Source: Rhodospirillaceae bacterium (lineage in GTDB: Bacteria > Pseudomonadota > Alphaproteobacteria > Thalassobaculales > Thalassobaculaceae). From it: a DNA stretch of 64,000 nt. The first letter of the stretch is position 1. Every line of letters begins with the position of its first letter. Under the pieces are notes generated by a model. The model made no database searches, was not told the DNA's origin, and saw only the letters and a list, made by a program, of their open reading frames with translations. Of this stretch, positions 63,522-64,000 are shown one piece after another. The DNA lies in contig PANE01000041.1 in the NCBI GenBank assembly GCA_002708305.1, positions 26,405 through 90,404 on the forward strand. Reading direction: 5' to 3'. The translations under genes were made by a program, and so were the position numbers.

Positions 63522-64000
63522 TTAGTTTCCTAGAAACTTCCGAAGAACGTTATCAATCATTTTTGAAATGTTATTATTGCAATTATTCACCGGAAGACTG
63601 CCGCAAAAAGTTATAGAGCCAACGGAGAAAACACCCCCTCCATTTGGAGTGTCAAAATATACGATATCTGCTCTAATTAAGTCCTTAATAGGTTCATGAG
63701 ACCAGGTGTCGTGATGAGTAAGTATATCCTCTGGCACCAGCACGAAGCTCTCGTCATGACCTTCTGACGAGGCCACTATTGTAGCATTCAATGGGGTACC
63801 CAAAGCGGTGTCTGCTCTATCTAATTCAAATCCAGCAGCCCCACCACCAGATAAACCAAAATCTCCAACGATATCGTCTAATATTCCATCAAAAATCCAT
63901 GAAATATTGGATGAGTATGATTGGGGGGTGCGACGATAAGGGACACCGAAATGATCACCCTGAGACGTAAACCCTACCCCACTGAGAACTTGTGGAGCAC
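63522..64000 (-). CDS. N,N-dimethylformamidase large-subunit-like protein, C-terminal part only
   Basis: Reading leftwards from the right edge, the frame is open for about 159 codons and the N-terminal, larger part is outside the window. The visible segment has QVLSGVGFTSQG, IFDGILDDIVGDFGLSGGG, AGFELDRADTALG, ASSEGHDESFVLV, RADIVYFDTPNGGGVFSVGS and ITFCGSLP, ending in NVLRKFL. This is the C-terminal domain of the N,N-dimethylformamidase beta-subunit family, which cleaves DMF to dimethylamine and formate in its type member. The substrate here is unproven. Confidence 0.8.
   Translation of the reverse strand, partial: APQVLSGVGFTSQGDHFGVPYRRTPQSYSSNISWIFDGILDDIVGDFGLSGGGAAGFELDRADTALGTPLNATIVASSEGHDESFVLVPEDILTHHDTWSHEPIKDLIRADIVYFDTPNGGGVFSVGSITFCGSLPVNNCNNNISKMIDNVLRKFLGN

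Overview
The window (about 40% G+C by eye) comes from a free-living, probably marine alphaproteobacterium. Four conserved alphaproteobacterial neighbourhoods support this: methyltransferase, chorismate mutase, hisC, prephenate dehydrogenase and DUF2125 beside gloB (1-6.5 kb); a HIG1-domain protein, cobalamin adenosyltransferase, etfB, etfA and 3-hydroxybutyryl-CoA dehydrogenase (9.3-12.8 kb); tlpA divergent from argH, lptM and lysA (13.2-16.7 kb); and a zinc-ribbon protein divergent from ftsE, ftsX and a DUF218 protein (16.7-19.9 kb). Start spacing is tight and many genes overlap by a few bases. I see no insertion sequences, prophage, CRISPR arrays, rRNA or tRNA genes.

Layout. 0-20 kb is mostly core metabolism and cell division, with two catabolic inserts: an enolase-superfamily gene between gloB and its usual methyltransferase neighbour, and an RraA-like aldolase with a TauD dioxygenase at 6.7-8.3 kb. 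20-28 kb holds a B12-dependent ribonucleotide reductase preceded by a good LexA-type box, an ABC1 kinase, a small monooxygenase, a DMT exporter, a PLP enzyme and oligoendopeptidase F. 28-31.7 kb has an acyl-CoA synthetase and a three-gene corrinoid protein / DUF1638 / PF13769 cassette. 31.7-42.7 kb carries a sugar-nucleotide epimerase, a 1158-residue indolepyruvate oxidoreductase, a DehI-like protein with a second enolase-superfamily enzyme, an enoyl-CoA hydratase, a CinA-like protein, sfsA and purB. 42.9-58.2 kb is an accessory catabolic region: class III aminotransferase, second RraA, three MFS transporters, a dimethylglycine/sarcosine dehydrogenase-like protein, a UxaA-type dehydratase, a Rieske ferredoxin with an unknown small protein and an ACMSD-like amidohydrolase, two SDRs and a second TauD dioxygenase. 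58-64 kb has a FemAB-like acyltransferase, a ChaC-like cyclotransferase, three orphan genes, a flavin monooxygenase of the NtaA/DszA type, and the C-terminal part of an N,N-dimethylformamidase-like large subunit.

How it fits together. The organism appears to feed on small carboxylates, methylated amines and amides taken up by MFS transporters. It routes acyl-CoA oxidation through ETF and one-carbon units through folate and corrinoid chemistry. Cobalamin is a recurring theme: an adenosyltransferase, an AdoCbl-dependent ribonucleotide reductase and a corrinoid methyl carrier. The least understood pieces are the corrinoid/DUF1638/PF13769 cassette without a methyltransferase beside it, the Rieske/unknown/amidohydrolase operon, and the orphan genes at 60.4-62 kb. 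No gene in the 64 kb looks like a transcription factor, although several inverted repeats sit in front of catabolic genes.
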